DNA of 64,000 nt from Microcebus murinus (lineage: Eukaryota; Chordata; Mammalia; Primates; Cheirogaleidae), in NCBI RefSeq assembly GCF_040939455.1, contig NC_134110.1, positions 100,717,001-100,781,000 of the forward strand, given 5' to 3'. The position numbers and the translations under genes are program-made. Below the pieces are notes generated by a model. It saw only the letters and a program-made list of their open reading frames with translations, was not told the origin of the DNA and searched no databases. Shown piece by piece: positions 1-12,965 of the stretch (its first letter is position 1; each line of letters opens with the position of its first letter).

Positions 1-1414
1 TAGCTGGACCCAGTGTCTGTCAAATAAATATGAGTTACTAATTAGGCAGAATGAAAATCCCCAGAAGAGTTTAACATCATAACCGTCCAGAGCAGGGATA
101 AGGTTGTCCGGGGAGGCTTCGTTTTGCCATTTTGATCAACCCAGGAGATACACAAGCCCTCAGAGTCTGTGCTGATGTCTTCTCAAAGTAAATTCAAATA
201 CTTGCTCTTAAATCAAGAAAGTAATAAAAAATGCCAATTAATTCTAAAAGATATTATCATTTAAATGGTTGTTAGAAAAATTACAGCAGCATCATTCCTC
301 TCCAGGAAGAAGGCTGAAAGAATAATGAGCTATCAGTAGAATGCCAACACATTACTTGGAAGAGAAAGGGCACAGAAACTTCTAAAATTCACAGAAGCAA
401 AAATCAGCACAGAGACTCAGACCCTCATTAGTGCCAAGTGATGAGGTGACTACTTATGTTGATAGACGGCAGTATAAATGCAGTTCCAGAATATTCCTTG
501 GGATTATTCAGGGAATCAGAAATTGACACATTTCACATTCCCTTCTGTATTTCAAATGGCTAATAAAATTCATTTGACATACATCTAAATCAATAGGCGT
601 GCTGCAATAAGCCAGGTTCCAGGGCACAATTTAGCACGGCTGTGTATTAGTCGTTGCTGCTGTTGACAGCCTCCTCTTTCTTTTCCTGGGGTCAGGTCCA
701 ATGAAAAGACATATCAGAGCCTGAGTGGCAGAGTTCAAAACACCAGCGTTAGGACTTAGCATGGCCAGATGGGAGAATGGAGGTTTTTGTGTGGGCCAAA
801 GGGGACACTAATTCCTCCCCTGTGAGCAGCAGTTAGTCCCTAACACTGCCAGGGACAGCACTGGCCACGGGAGCTGGAGAGGGAGAGCGGGAGTGCCTGG
901 TGCTGCCCCCTAGCGGAGCTCCCAGGCACACGGGGCAGCAGAGGCCACTCCCTCGGTAAGGTAACGCAGAAGACTGTTTTCTGTGGGTTCCCGTCTTTAA
1001 TTGTCATCTTCATTGACTCTAAAAAAATATTCTCTGTGTAGCAATGAGGAAATGAGATTTTGATTCTTAAATATTTCTCACTTTTGACTGAACCAATTCT
1101 TTATTTTTCCCTTAGAGGTAAAACTTACTAGTCTCCAGGTTAAAGTTTCTTCATACTTGGCAAAAATATGACAAAATAAGATACTAAATAAAGCATGATA
1201 AAAGTGAAAGTTCTTGCTCATCCTTACCAGAGTTGCATGATCTCTGTCTTAAATATGACAGGCTCAGCCTCAGGATTTTCTTGCTCTGATTAGAATACAA
1301 ATAATGCAGCTGGCTTATGGCAGGGCAAGAATGATAGACCCACCTGTCTCCTACTCTATAGTTCTTCCCACTTGGAGGGGTTTGCCACCATACGACTGTA
1401 AGGTATGGGGTCTG
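1..1414. other. unassigned non-coding sequence
   Basis: I see no gene, RNA or repeat family that I can name here. The composition is AT-rich apart from a modestly GC-rich stretch near 840-960. Short open frames lack start context, splice sites and protein-like composition. Confidence 0.5.
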
Positions 1415-1645
1415 GTGGAGTGGTTGAGAGTACTCTGGAGGCCGATGGCTTTGACTTGGAATTTCGCCTCTGCTCTGCCTAGCTCTGTGACTCTGCGAGA
1501 GGTTACGACCCACCTCAGCACAGGTGCTTCTTAAGCAAAATGCAGGCTGCTGTATCTCACTTGCAGTATTGCTGAGTTTAGTTGAGATAAAGCATGGTGC
1601 CTGCAGCGCCCAGTGTAGGTTAGTGCTCAGTAAGTGCCAGCTTGA
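1415..1645 (+). repeat. MIR SINE fragment
   Basis: The order of diagnostic MIR words is kept: a diverged core reading like 'gacttggaatttcgcctctg', then 'ctctgtgactctg', then the 3' part ending 'gctcagtaagtgccagc'. MIR is an ancient tRNA-derived SINE moved by L2. The copy is strongly diverged, as expected for its age. Confidence 0.75.
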
Positions 1646-2144
1646 CCCACTATCAGGCTGCACTTATACTTACTATGAATAAAAAATGGCATGTGATTGA
1701 TTTTACACAAATTGTAAACGAATAAAGAATGATCATGTGAACCATTTGGGAAGATGCATTGGTCTCATGGCTTTTCCCCAACGGAGTGCCACCGTCAGAA
1801 TTGATCCATCTATACGTTCTTTTCTTCTTTATGTGTAGGTTTGGTTTCTGGTGGCTCTGCATCAGTTTTTCCTTTCGTGGCTGCCTTGAATCTCCATGAG
1901 ACCAAAAGGGCTTTGTTCTTCCAATCTTGTCTTCACTCTGCTCAACCGTGGCTACATTTCCTTCTTCTCACAGCTTGACATTATGTTAAGGTGATCAAAT
2001 TCTTCCTTCCACACCTAAGACAAAGTAACATTTTAGCAATCCCCAAATCTGGCACTAATAACTCGGATTCATTTGGTTCTGTAACAAGTCAAAGCTGTCT
2101 CTCCTTTTTTTCTTTAAAAAATTTACCCCTTAGTGTTTGTCAAG

Positions 2145-2415
2145 TACTACTACGTAGTACTTTCTGTGTGCCAGACATGATTCTAAGCACCGTGCAAATC
2201 TTAACTCATTTCATCCTCATAACATCTCTATGAGTAGATTCTGTATTTAATCCAATTTTATATAAAATGGAAACCAAGGCACAGAAGGGCTTGCTGACTC
2301 ACCCAAAGTCACACAGCGAGTACTTGATAGAAGCAGGGTTTTCTGCGAGGAGTCTGGCCCCAGCCTCTGCTTTCAACAGCTCGGCTAAGCCGCCTCTCTG
2401 CCCCCCTCACTCAGT
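2145..2415 (-). repeat. MIR SINE, nearly full length
   Basis: Read on the minus strand this follows the MIR consensus. On the plus strand the tell-tale words are 'tgtgccagacatgattctaag', 'cttaactcatttcatcctcat', 'aaaccaaggcacagaa' and 'caaagtcacacagc'. The 65-residue frame inside it (from 2267) is chance. Confidence 0.85.
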
Positions 2416-2589
2416 CATCTTCAAGTCTCATGCTGCCGAGGATGGGAACTCTGGGCTTCATTAGATTGAAGAATTTAAGAATTTTAGAGAGATCACCACC
2501 TCAAATAGTTATCATTTCTTTGTAGTGAGAACATTTAAAATTTTCTGTTTTAGGGGTTTTGAAATATATTATTTAAAATAATGTATTAA

Positions 2590-2745
2590 AAGTAATACAT
2601 TATTATTACCTATAGCCACTATGCCATGCAGTAGGTCACCGGAACTTACCCCTCCCATCTCTCTGGAACTTCGTTCCCTTTGACTGAGGTCTCTGCTTTC
2701 CTCGAACATCCCCACCATACCTGTATATAATCATTATCCACTCAG
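2590..2745 (-). mobile_element. L1 3' UTR fragment
   Basis: Words such as 'tatagccactatgccatgcag' and 'ttcgttccctttgactgag' match the antisense of the mammalian L1 3' UTR that also opens the larger copy at 3440. Short and diverged. It may be part of the same insertion event as that block, or a separate 5'-truncated copy. Confidence 0.5.
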
Positions 2746-2749
2746 TAAA

Positions 2750-3435
2750 AATAAAATAAAAGCAAAACAAAAAGGAGTACAACAAACAGTTGCTCTCACT
2801 GTTCAAAACCTAGAGGAAGCCGGCCCAGGGAACGCAGGCCTCGGGTGGTTTTGCTGTCGAGTTTGTCAGGAGCACAGGACAGGGGTGAGGGGTGAGGGGA
2901 GTTCCTAGCACAGAAAGTGAGGGCCTCCGGACCTGCAGCAGGGGACGGGCACTTGCCAGCATGGCAGAGCCCAGGCTGCAGAGCAGAAGAGGGAAAGCTG
3001 ACTGGGTTTACAAGATGGTCGAGTTTACCAGCATTGTCCAGAGCAAAGCACAGGGGCAAAAACAAGGGGAGACTGAGGGATGAGCCTGAGAGGGAGTGGT
3101 TCTGGGGCTGAGGCAAATTCCACGCCATCTCTTCCTGATGGGGATTTGTTCCCCTGTTTCTCCTGGGCTTTTTGCCTTGCCACATTTGGGGTGGTTGTGC
3201 CTCAGAGTTACACTTTTGGAGGCAGTTGAAACACATTAAAAATGAAATGTCACCATCAGAGTTATGAATGACCCTGTTGAAGATGGCAACTGAGAAGTGT
3301 CTAAAGCCTGAAGCAGCCACTCTGCAGACACGGAGCGCACCAGTGGGCTCAGGAATGAGAAGGATGTGCGCTCACTGCACGAGAGAGCCGCGTAAGCAAG
3401 GCAGGGGGCAATCAAGTGGCATGATTCTTTGTCTC
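2750..3435. other. unassigned non-coding sequence
   Basis: No repeat family recognised. The antisense 174-residue open frame (2796-3320) is proline/serine-rich, lacks any recognisable domain, and overlaps open frames on the other strand, so it is treated as chance. Confidence 0.4.
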
Positions 3436-3439
3436 TTCT

Positions 3440-4735
3440 TTAAAATTATCACTTATTTTTATTTTAAATTTTTTCAAGAATACAATAACTATAGTCACCA
3501 TTTTGTATAATAGATCTATTGAATTTATTTCTCTTATCTAATTGAAATTTTGCATTCTTTGACCAACATCTTCCTAACCTCCACACATCCTTCCTCCTGC
3601 CCCCGCCCCCAGCCCCTGGTAACTAACTTTCTGTTCTCTGCTTTTTTGAGTTTGACTTTTTTAGATTATACATATATGTGAGATTGTGCAGTATTTGTGT
3701 TTCTGTGCCTGGCTTATTTCACTTGACATATGTTCTCTAGGTTAATCCATATTGTCACAAATGACAGAATTTCTCCCCCTTTTAAGGCTGAATAGTATTC
3801 CATTGCATAGATACACCACGTTTTCTTTCTCCATTCATCCGTTGATGGACACTTAGGTTGATTACATATTTTAGCTATCCTGAATAATGCTGCAGTGAGC
3901 ATGGAGTGCAGATATCTCTTTGACATACTGATTTCAATTTCTCTGGATATATACTCAGCAATAGAATTGATGGGTCATATGGCAGTTCTATTTTTAATTT
4001 TATTTTAGGAATTTCCATTCTGTTTTCCATAATGGTTATACTTGTTTATATTCCTACCAACTGTGTACAGGGGTTCTTTATTCTTCATGTTCTTGCCAAT
4101 ACTTGTTATCTTTCACCTGTTTGATAACAGCCATTCTAATAGGAGTGGGGTGATATCTCACTGTGTTTTTAATTTGCATTTCTCTGATGATTAGTGATTC
4201 TAAGCATTTCTCATACACCCTTGGCCATTTGTATATATCTTCTTTTGAGAAACATCTGTTCAGGTACTTTGCCTATATTTTCATAGTGTAATTTGCTTTC
4301 TTGTTATTGACTTGTTTGTATTTCTTATGTATTTTGGATATTAACCCCTTATCTGATACATGGTTTGCAAATATTTCCTCCCATTCCATAGGTTGTGTTT
4401 TCATTATTTCATAACTGTTTTCTTTGCTATGTAGAATCCTTTTAGTTTGAGGTAATCCTGTTTGTCTATTTTTGCTTTTGTTGTCTGCTTTTGGGATCAT
4501 ATCTAAAAATCTTTGCTCAGATCAATGTTACAGAGCTTTCTACCTATGTTTTCTTTTAATAGTTTTACAGTTTCTGGTCTTATGTTTAAGTTTCTAATCC
4601 ATTTTTAGTTAGCATACAGTAAGGGTCCTGTTTCATTTGTTTGCATGTGGATATCCAGTTTTCCCAGCATCATTTATTGAAGTGGCTATCCTTTCCTCAT
4701 TTTGTATTTTTGTTGAACAAAGTGACACAATTCTT
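3440..4735 (-). mobile_element. L1M LINE, 3' UTR and ORF2 C-terminal end (antisense)
   Basis: On the plus strand this is the familiar antisense L1M sequence: 3' UTR first (3440-3700), then ORF2 C-terminal coding sequence. The minus-strand frame at 3714-3926 carries the ORF2 landmark word MEYYSA preceded by a [14 protein letters not shown] segment; a further remnant at 4273-4500 includes MEWEEIFANHVSDKG. Stops and frameshifts are frequent, so it is long dead. It ends abruptly near 4735 ('cccagcatcatttattga'), consistent with 5' truncation. Confidence 0.9.
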
Positions 4736-4769
4736 AATAGTAGTGTTAGAAAAATAAAACCCAAACAAA

Positions 4770-4985
4770 CTGGGAGGTAATGTGGGGTTTTGGCACCTCT
4801 GCTTATTATCTGTGGGACACGGAGCAAGTTAAACAAGCTCTCTGTGCCTCCACTCCCTTGTCAGAGAAATGCAGGAAACACTGAGATGGTTACCAACCAT
4901 CACCAATGCTTTAGATATAGCATTTCCTGAGTGTCTAGCTCAAGACTTGTCGCATAGCAAGAACTTAAGTATTTACTGAATGAAT
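4770..4985 (+). repeat. MIR SINE
   Basis: Starts close to 'tttggcacctctgcttatta', with 'gtgggacacggagcaagtta' and 'ctctctgtgcctcc', and ends with the 'gcatagcaagaacttaagta' 3' part. All are degraded forms of the MIR consensus in the correct order. Confidence 0.75.
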
Positions 4986-5039
4986 AGTGGGAATTCAAAA
5001 TTGCTAGTTCTTAAAAAAACTTAAAAGATTCTAAAGGCC

Positions 5040-5200
5040 CTGTTTCTGTTGAGAATTTGTAAAAGCCTACAACAGTAGAGAATGATATATCAGACTTCAT
5101 GTCCTATCACCCAGAATTGATGGTCATTACAAATTTGTCAGAGATGTTTCATTTTCTAAATAAAAGAAAATAAATATTTGTTCCTTTCAACATCATGTTT
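5040..5200 (-). mobile_element. L1M 3'-end fragment
   Basis: The words 'caacagtagagaatgatat' and 'gtcctatcacccagaattga' resemble the antisense L1M 3' UTR seen more clearly at 10155 and 25800. Short and diverged, so the family call is tentative. Confidence 0.4.
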
Positions 5201-6319
5201 GGATGAAGGAAATGTACAATAAGTGTAAAGTTTAATTCTCTGGGCAGGCAGCATATGCTGAGGTATCAGAAGGAGAAAACACAGCCTTCACTTGGCTTCC
5301 ATTGCTTTTTGGCAAGTTGAAGGATATTTCAGAGTAAAACAAATATGGACACAAAGGATCTGGGCTCCTTTTCCAGAAGCGTTTTGTGTCACGGTAGAGC
5401 CAAACAGACAGGGGTGCCTCACTCTGCCACAGTCCATGTGATATTTGAGAAGCTGTAGGAGCCTGACTGCTGCAGAGAAGTGAGAATGAACAGGTGTGCT
5501 CCTCTCTGAGAGTGGCCCGCAGGGCTTAGCGCGGCAACACTAGGGTTCGATCGATTCTCAAAGGAACAGTTGGTGAGAACCTAAGTGCTGAGAGCTGGGA
5601 GTCAGTGTGTTTTCTCAGGAAAAATCTTTCCAGAAGAAAGTTTTTGGATATAATTGTGGACTGGTACACCAGGGAAATGGTATAGCTGTGTTTAAGTGAA
5701 GACTTGGGAAGTCTTTTTTGATATCTTTGTGGATAAAATGATAAATATAAGTAGGGTGATGATATAGTCAGGTAAACTGATAAGTAGGTGGTTGAAAAAT
5801 CCTTATTGGCATTTGAATAATGGTGATGACAGTGTAGAAAACAAGTGCTGCTATATCCTCAGTGCTGGTGAGCTGGACATGCTCAGCGATGAAACAGCCT
5901 CTGCAGAGACAGTGTAAAGGTTACCCATGGGCTTGCAGCAGTAACATTTAGACTCTTCTGTACAGTTTTTTGTTTCTTTTTAGAGGACTTTGGATTTAAT
6001 TTAACAAATGTCATTTAGTAAATGGTAAAGGTCATTATATGAAAGGAAAATGATAAATCTCTAATATTCAGTAATGAAGTCTTTATGGTAAATATCACAC
6101 ACGTAGAATTATCTTAAAAGTAAGAATAAAGCTCTTTTAGACTTTTATTAAAACTTCAACTATTCAGGGCTAATATTTTATCAGTCTTTTTATACTTTGA
6201 TTTTATCCTATTTCACTGCATGTCTCTTGCTAAAAATGGAATTATAGGTGTCTTTGAGGGATGAATATATAATTTGTGATTCATTGAAGGCCTTCATTCT
6301 GCATCTAGCAAACAGTAAA
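5201..6319. other. unassigned non-coding sequence
   Basis: No gene or named repeat seen. There are no long open frames. AT-rich patches near 5960-6200 show no periodicity. Confidence 0.45.
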
Positions 6320-6752
6320 TGCTCCTTTTGTTTTGACAATGTGAGGCCTCAGGGATTGAACTGTCATTGATCCAGGCTAATCCTATGAACCCTGTTTCTT
6401 TTGCCAATGATTGATCCAGGGTTCTGCATGTGACCTGGTTCTGGCCAATGAGCTTAAATGGGACTTTGTTGGAAAGTCTGGAAAATATTTCTCTCCTTTA
6501 CAGAAGAGAGGGAGACAAAAAGAAAGCCCCTTTTGCCTTCTTTCTTTTCTCCTTTGAACAACTATTGTGTGAGCACATGATGTCTATAAGGAAAGAAGCC
6601 CAAGGGCAAAAGCTCACATGTTAAGGATTGTGAGAAAGGGTAAAAGGCACAGAGTTCTTGGTGGCATGGTTGGTGTGCCTGACCAAGCCTGTCACTGCCT
6701 GCCTCTGAATCTATATGACATGAACAGTGTTTTAAGCCACATTGTGTGCACT
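6320..6752 (+). repeat. ancient interspersed repeat, family uncertain
   Basis: The segment 'gtgacctggttctggccaatga' followed further on by 'ctcacatgttaaggattgtgagaaa' and 'tttaagccacattg' recalls a widespread mammalian repeat whose 3' end carries a 'tgtttaagccact' motif. I could not decide between an LTR and a DNA transposon. The MST LTR that follows seems to interrupt its 3' end. Confidence 0.4.
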
Positions 6753-7066
6753 TGCCATTGCTTGCTGATGGCAAAACCCTCATGAATGGACGAATACTGT
6801 TGTTATGGGAGTGGGTTCCTGATTTAAAAAAGGATGCAGTTCCAGTGCCCGCCCTCTCTCTGGCTCGCATGCTGTGTCTTGTGGGCTCTCTCACCATGTG
6901 ATGCCTTCCATCATGGTATGATGCAGCTGGAAGGACCTCACCAGAGGCAGCCTCTCAATCTTGGACTTTGTAGCCTCTAGAACTGTAAGCCAAATACATT
7001 TCTTTACTTTGTAAATGACCTGGTCTGTGGTATTCTTTCACAGCAGCAGAGAATGGACTAAGACAA
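6753..7066 (+). mobile_element. MST/THE1-type MaLR LTR, 3' part
   Basis: The words 'ccctcatgaatgga', 'gttatgggagtgggttcctg', 'accatgtgatgccttcc', 'ggaaggacctcaccag', 'tagcctctagaactgtaagcc' and terminal 'aatggactaagacaata' follow the ERVL-MaLR (MST/THE1) LTR consensus in order. The usual LTR start (TGATATGGTTTGG-like) is missing, so this is a 5'-truncated solo LTR. Confidence 0.85.
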
Positions 7067-8050
7067 TAGACATCACTGGTTTTTTGTAGGCCCCAGAATA
7101 ATTTCTTCTAGCAACTGTGGTGTAACTTTGCATTAAAAACCAATGCACGTTCTGAGACAGTGCCTGAGTTCCCACAGAAGTTAGTGCAGCCTCCAGGTAT
7201 CCACTAAGAAAGAGAAAGCACAGCTTGGTCATCGAGAGATTGTTTTGTTTGTTTGCTTATTGTGTTTGCTTGCACATGATATGGAAATTAAATTAATTTG
7301 AAAGTCCCCTCTTAAATGGATGATTTGGAGATAATGTCTCAACATAAAAGAGATATATGTACTGAAAGAATAAAATGAAAAATAAATTAGATGTGACATC
7401 CTCTTTTAGTACATTTTTCACTTTTATTCTCTATGCCAGTTGATTTATTAAGGCTTTTCGGCTGTGAGCTTATCATATTGCAATCTTCCCTAGGAAAAAG
7501 CAATTTGAAGGTGGTTGTGGCTGCAGGCACATTATGATGGCAGAAAATCAAATAGAACACTGACTTCCATTTAAGATTGTCAACTTGATGAATAGAATGA
7601 TGTTGACTTAAAACAGACAGGACCTGATAAAGATGATCTGTTCCCGACAGGTAGAAGGCATGTGGAATGATGATTAAATAAAATACATTTGGTTACTATG
7701 TTCTAGAAATTATGCATTTCATTATTTTTGAACATATAGAAATAAAATAAACTAAGACCTAGAACCTTTCAAACCAATTCCTCTTTAAATAGTGTCCATT
7801 TTGATTAATTTTGAAGTTGTATACATATTTGCTCTATTTTACTTTGGTAGGAATTTTAATTCCTTGCATTTTTAAAATAATTCGCTATTCAAAAATGCCT
7901 TTTTAATTAAGCAATTTTATTTTCCAAATTGGGATGAAATCTTAAAATTTTTCTTTGACATAGTCCTTACACAGGCTCTGAGAGACATTTGCTCAGTACT
8001 ATTTATTCATCACCTGTTTGTGGACCACCTAGTCTGCGCCATGAGACATC
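7067..8050. other. unassigned AT-rich non-coding sequence
   Basis: AT-rich with many short A and T runs and no recognisable repeat or gene. The end of an L1 or other poly(A) element could hide near 7370-7390, but nothing supports it further. Confidence 0.4.
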
Positions 8051-8058
8051 AAAGAAAC

Positions 8059-8091
8059 TTATATATATATATATATTAGGATATATATATA
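8059..8091. repeat. (TA)n simple repeat, interrupted
   Basis: Two TA runs ('ttatatatatatatatatta' and 'gatatatatatac') separated by a short break. Likely polymorphic in length. Confidence 0.9.
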
Positions 8092-8094
8092 CGC

Positions 8095-8985
8095 ATTAGG
8101 ATTATGAGACCTGATTATAGGTGTTTTGAAGGAACAATATGTGGATGCTGATCTGGTTTGGGGATCAGGGAAAACTGTGATTTAGTGAAATTTGAGCTGA
8201 AACCTGAAAGACAAACAGAATATGTTATACATAGCAGTACTATTTTTATCCAGTGGTTTTTCCCCTTGGTAATTCTATCAGGAGTGTGTGTGCTGTGCTC
8301 AGGTCATTCCCCTGGAGACAGTTGGTCTAATTCCCAAATAGTAAAGGGAGAACCAGCATCATCACAATGGGGCTTAAAGATACCTGAAGTAGTCCAGGAA
8401 GAAGGCATACCTGTGTAGGGGCCAGAAGAGTTGAGAGGATAAAGAAAAGCTCAAATGACAGGTCCTGGGCAGGAGCATAACAGCTTGTTTCTGTAGCTTG
8501 TGTGTCCAAGAAAATAAAAATCAAGTTACTGATCTCACATGGGTATAATTTCATTTCCATTTTATGTTATTCAATCATTAAGCAACTTGTAGAGTCTTTG
8601 TGTAAGAATAGTTTGGGCTGTGATCAAAGGAACCTCACACAAAGCCCTTTGCGGACATGCCAAGGCACGTCTACCTGCTTTCTATCACACCTGGATCTAC
8701 AAAGGCAGTGTCACAAGGAAACTGGGCCACTAAGCTCTAACATTTTCGTCAGATAACATATTTGTGGATTTTTATAGCTCTTGTCTTCTTATACAATTGG
8801 AGAATTTGTGGAAACATGTTATAAGTAGTAAAGCATGATTCAAATTTAAAGTATGAACCCTGCAGATTTACCAGGCAAACAGGACTGGTAAGATATAAGG
8901 GTGAAACATTTAAGCTATCTATCTTCACAATTTCTAAGTATTTAATTATTTTCTTTCTCTCTCTCTCCCCTCTTTTCCATACCTC
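8095..8985. other. unassigned sequence, possible degraded L2
   Basis: Phrases such as 'gtgaaatttgagctgaaacctgaaag' near 8187 resemble the L2 minus-strand motif 'tttgagcagagacctgaag', so part of this may be a very old L2. The remainder is unassigned. Pyrimidine-rich from 8949 to 8973. Confidence 0.3.
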
Positions 8986-8989
8986 CCTT

Positions 8990-9240
8990 AATTACTTTAC
9001 AAAAAATAGAGTTTTATTCAATACTTAGTGTGTGCCAAACTGGAAATAGAGAACTAAACGGGCAACACTTGCTACCCTCACAACTGCACTTTCCATTGGA
9101 GGAATGAGCAGGTAGGAACAGGTCTATGTGAAGTGACACTTGCACTAGACGGAGTGAGCATGCCAGCAGAAATTTGGAGAGTTTTGTGAGATCACGGAGG
9201 AGGGACTTTGCTTAAGGAAGTCAAAAGAGATGGATGAAAA
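8990..9240 (-). mobile_element. L2 LINE fragment
   Basis: Plus-strand words 'gtgtgccaaactggaaatagag', 'cttgctaccctcac' and 'tggaggaatgagcagg' fit the antisense L2 3' region in order. Diverged. Confidence 0.5.
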
Positions 9241-9244
9241 TGAT

Positions 9245-10150
9245 AATTACACGGTTTTCATCTATTTGTGCCGAGGAGTGTTGTGTTCTTGGCATCCATC
9301 TCAGTATTCGAGAGGAAGACAAGGATGAATGAAGATTAATCTGCAGACAGACCAAGTTCACTGGAGAATCCAATCAGTGGGTTAAGTGTGGGGTTTTTTT
9401 GTATTGAATTCTGTGTTTCTAGGCAGGAAACAGGAGAAAGTGTGTGGGGGCTGTGGGCGGCGGGGAGCAGTAAGTGTGGGCACAGGGCAGCAGCTGCTGT
9501 GAGGCAGCATATGTGGGGTGAGTGGCATGCACGCCTGGTGTCACTAAAGATGCCCAGAAGAGGAATGAAATGTGAATAAAGACCACAGCTCATGGTGTTA
9601 GGGCGATGACTGGTTCTTAACCTCCAACCCTGAAGCATCATGGCTGGAGGAACAGTAGACAGAGCAATTAGCAAGCCACAAACCCACAAATTACACAAGC
9701 AGCCTTTATTTGCAAAGTGAGAGTACACCTCGGAGAAGGGACAGGTTGGTCCCTGTGAGTGGAGACAACCTTGTGGATTAAAGGGTGAATTGCAGCTTCT
9801 AGGGTGGAAACCATTCCCTGCACCATGGTTTTCCATAATCCTCTCTGAAAACCCATGCGGCAGGGGGGAGGGGACGGGAGTGAGGGGATCGAGAAACCAC
9901 AATGTAGCAATGTCATAAGATTATGCTCGGTCACCCCATCCTACCAGTGCATGTGCTTTGTGCAGGGGACAGTCACAACTTCCATCGTGTTGAATCACTC
10001 TTTCTCTTACTGTTTAACCCCAATGAGTTATTTGTTTAATCTGGTTTAGTCAACCTTTGCAAGCTGCGGGAAACTCTGCCTTCACCCGCCTCCTTGCTGA
10101 GGCGTCTCCCACCCTAACTGCAGCCTAACAGTGGGGTGAAACCATTGCTT
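9245..10150. other. unassigned non-coding sequence
   Basis: No repeat named. The 188-residue antisense open frame (9336-9902) is low in charged residues and overlaps open frames on the other strand; no domain, no splice context, so it is treated as chance. Confidence 0.4.
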
Positions 10151-10154
10151 GAAT

Positions 10155-10480
10155 ACTGTTCTCAAAAATTTATGTTTTAAACTTTGTATTATGGACAATC
10201 TCAAACAAATGCAGAGGTGGAGAGAATAGTGTAAGGTGGAATAATATGGTAATAAAACCACCCCCGCGTATACTCATCCCCTGATTTCAACTATTACCCA
10301 CTCACGACCAGTCTCGTTTGATGTGTGCTACTCATCCCCACCGCAGGATGGTTTTGAATTCCAGATGTCATATGATTATTATTAGTTGCATCTGCAAATG
10401 TTTCTGTATTTATCTCTACAAGTTAATTCTTTTTTTTTTCTAAAAATTTTTATGAGAAAAAATTTTTTCATAAAAAATAT
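10155..10480 (-). mobile_element. L1M 3' UTR (antisense)
   Basis: Plus strand shows 'gcagaggtggagagaatagtg', 'ctcatcccctgatttcaactatta' and 'catctgcaaatgtttctgtat', the antisense of a well-known L1M 3' UTR. It leads into the L1M block that resumes at 10759 after an Alu, so the two probably form one insertion. Confidence 0.65.
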
Positions 10481-11081
<601 letters not shown>

Positions 11082-11458
11082 ATGTTATAGACTGAATCAT
11101 TTGCACCCCCCAACTCATATGTTGAAATCCTAAACCTGAGTACATCAGAATGTGACTATATTTGGAGGTAGAGTCTTTTAAAAGGTAATTAATTTAAAAC
11201 GAGATTGTAGGGGTGGGCCCTAATCTAACCACAGGTGTCCTTATAGGAAGAGGAGATCAGGATGAACAGAGGGAAGACTGTGTGAAGGCACAGAGAGAAG
11301 ACAGCGATCCACAGCCACGGAGACAGGCTGCAGGAGAGCCAACCCTGCCGGCACCTGGATCTAGGACTTCCAGCCTCTAGAATTGTGAGAAAATAAATTT
11401 CTGTTGTTCAGGCCACCCAGTCTGTGGGTGGTTGTTATGACAACCCTAGCAAACTAAT
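11082..11458 (+). mobile_element. MLT1 LTR (ERVL-MaLR) inside L1M
   Basis: From 'tgttatagactgaatcatttg' to 'aaccctagcaaactaata' the order matches MLT1: 'actcatatgttgaaatccta', 'gtgactatatttggagg', 'gtgggccctaatctaa', 'agccaaccctgccggcacctgg', 'tagaattgtgagaaaataaat'. It is a solo LTR that cleanly interrupts an L1M (10759-11081 and 11459-12130), which makes it younger than that L1. Confidence 0.9.
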
Positions 11459-12130
11459 AATTTCAATTCTTTTGGGTATCTATCCAGAAATAGAATTGTT
11501 AAATTACGTGGTAATTCTATATTTAATTTTCTGAGGAATTACCATACCATTTTCCACAGTGGCTGCACCATTGATTTTATATTCCCACCAGTAAAGCACA
11601 GGGTTCCAATTTCTCCACATTCTTGTCGGTACTTGTTATTTTCTGTATTTTAAATTTAATTTTTAAATTTTGGATAATGGCCATCCTAATGGGTGTGAAA
11701 TAATATCTCAATGTGGTTTGATTTGTATTTCCCTAGTGATTAGTGATGTTGAGCATCTTTTCATGTGCCCATTGTTCATTTGTATATCTTTGGAGAAATG
11801 TCTATTCATATGCTTTGCTTATTTTTAAATTGTGTTGTTTGTTTTATTTTTGTTGAGTTATACAAGTTCTTTGTATATTTTGGATATCAGTCCCTTATCA
11901 GATATGTGACCTACAAATACTTCCTCCTCTCCCGTGGGTTGCCTTTCACTTGGTTGATTGTGTTCTTTGATGCACAAAGGTTTTTAATTTTGAAGTCTAA
12001 CTTGTCTATTTTTTTATTTTGCTTTTGGTGTCACACCAATGCCAAATCCAGTGGTTTGGGGTTCATTTTGAGTTAATTTTTGTGAATGGTATAGGGCAAG
12101 TGTCCAACTTCATCTTTTTGCAGGTAGTTT
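11459..12130 (-). mobile_element. L1M LINE (antisense), second half
   Basis: Resumes with 'caattcttttgggtatctatcc' and follows the antisense ORF2 path through 'tccacagtggctgcaccatt', 'tggccatcctaatgggtgtga', 'ttgtatatctttggagaaatg' and 'ttgatgcacaaaggttttta'. The match fades near 12130. The plus-strand open frames here (11765-12252) are shadows of antisense L1. Confidence 0.9.
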
Positions 12131-12639
12131 TTGTGTTTTCAAGGGAAGGATATTATCTAAATTCTGAAGTTTTGCTCCTTCTTAGGGGTTACCATTTCTT
12201 TATCTCTGTTCTTTATCTTTTCTACCTATTTGTTGGTTTCTTTTATGGGTAATATTACTAGTTACTAGTTACTTTTGCTAGTCTAATGCATTGATCAATG
12301 TCGTACAATTTATTCCTCTTCTACTTCCCTACCCATATCATAAGGCTGCTTCTCTTCTACTATTTATAATTTCTCCCTGTTTCTTCTTTTCATTTTTGTG
12401 GCTCGTGTTCCACCTGTCAAAATATTGCTTAAGTCTGCTAATAGCAGGTGGTTTCATATATTTATTCATCAAATATGCATAGACAGAAGTTGCATATCAA
12501 GAGAGCAAGGCAATCTGGATAAGAAATTCAGAGAAAAACTCTTAGGCCTCATTTCCTGCAATCCCTTTCCTCCAAGCTCTGGCTGCTTATTAAACCTCTC
12601 TATGTGGCTTAGACTAAACTAGATTCACCAACTGCCCTT
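12131..12639. other. unassigned non-coding sequence
   Basis: No repeat or gene recognised. It may include the last, very degraded part of the L1M before 12250. A palindromic 'ttactagttactagtta' lies at about 12256. Confidence 0.4.
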
Positions 12640-12965
12640 TTGTGTTTCCCTCTCAAATGATGGCTCCATGATCCATTTAGCAATCCAAGTCAGAAAGCTG
12701 TGAGAGCTCAGGGACTTTCTTCCATTTGTCAACTATCAGCAAATCTGTCCATGCAAGATCCTTGACACTTCTTGTGTCTGTCCCTCATCCTCAGTCTTTA
12801 ACACCCCTTGACATAGCTGCGCTACAGGATCACCCCACTTCCTTACTGTCCACTGCCTCACTTCTCTCTATGAATACATGCTGCCATCAGAATGGTCTTT
12901 ATAATGTCCCCATCTTCTGAACATGGTCCTGGCTCTCTCATCCTCAAAATTCTCCAGTTCATTTT
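12640..12965 (+). mobile_element. L2 LINE fragment
   Basis: Words such as 'cagaatggtctttataatg', 'catggtcctggctctctcatcc' and 'aaaattctccagttc' resemble the L2 coding-strand sequence around 'ccagagtgatccttttaaaatg ... aaaccctccagtgg'. The match is weak but ordered. Confidence 0.4.

Noticed and set aside
1184..1663. 159-residue antisense open frame
   Set aside because: It overlaps a MIR on the other strand, has no domain, and its composition is not protein-like.
11765..12252. Plus-strand open frames rich in hydrophobic residues (membrane-protein-like)
   Set aside because: They are the antisense of L1 ORF2, which is A-rich on its sense strand and so gives F/L/V/Y-rich shadows.
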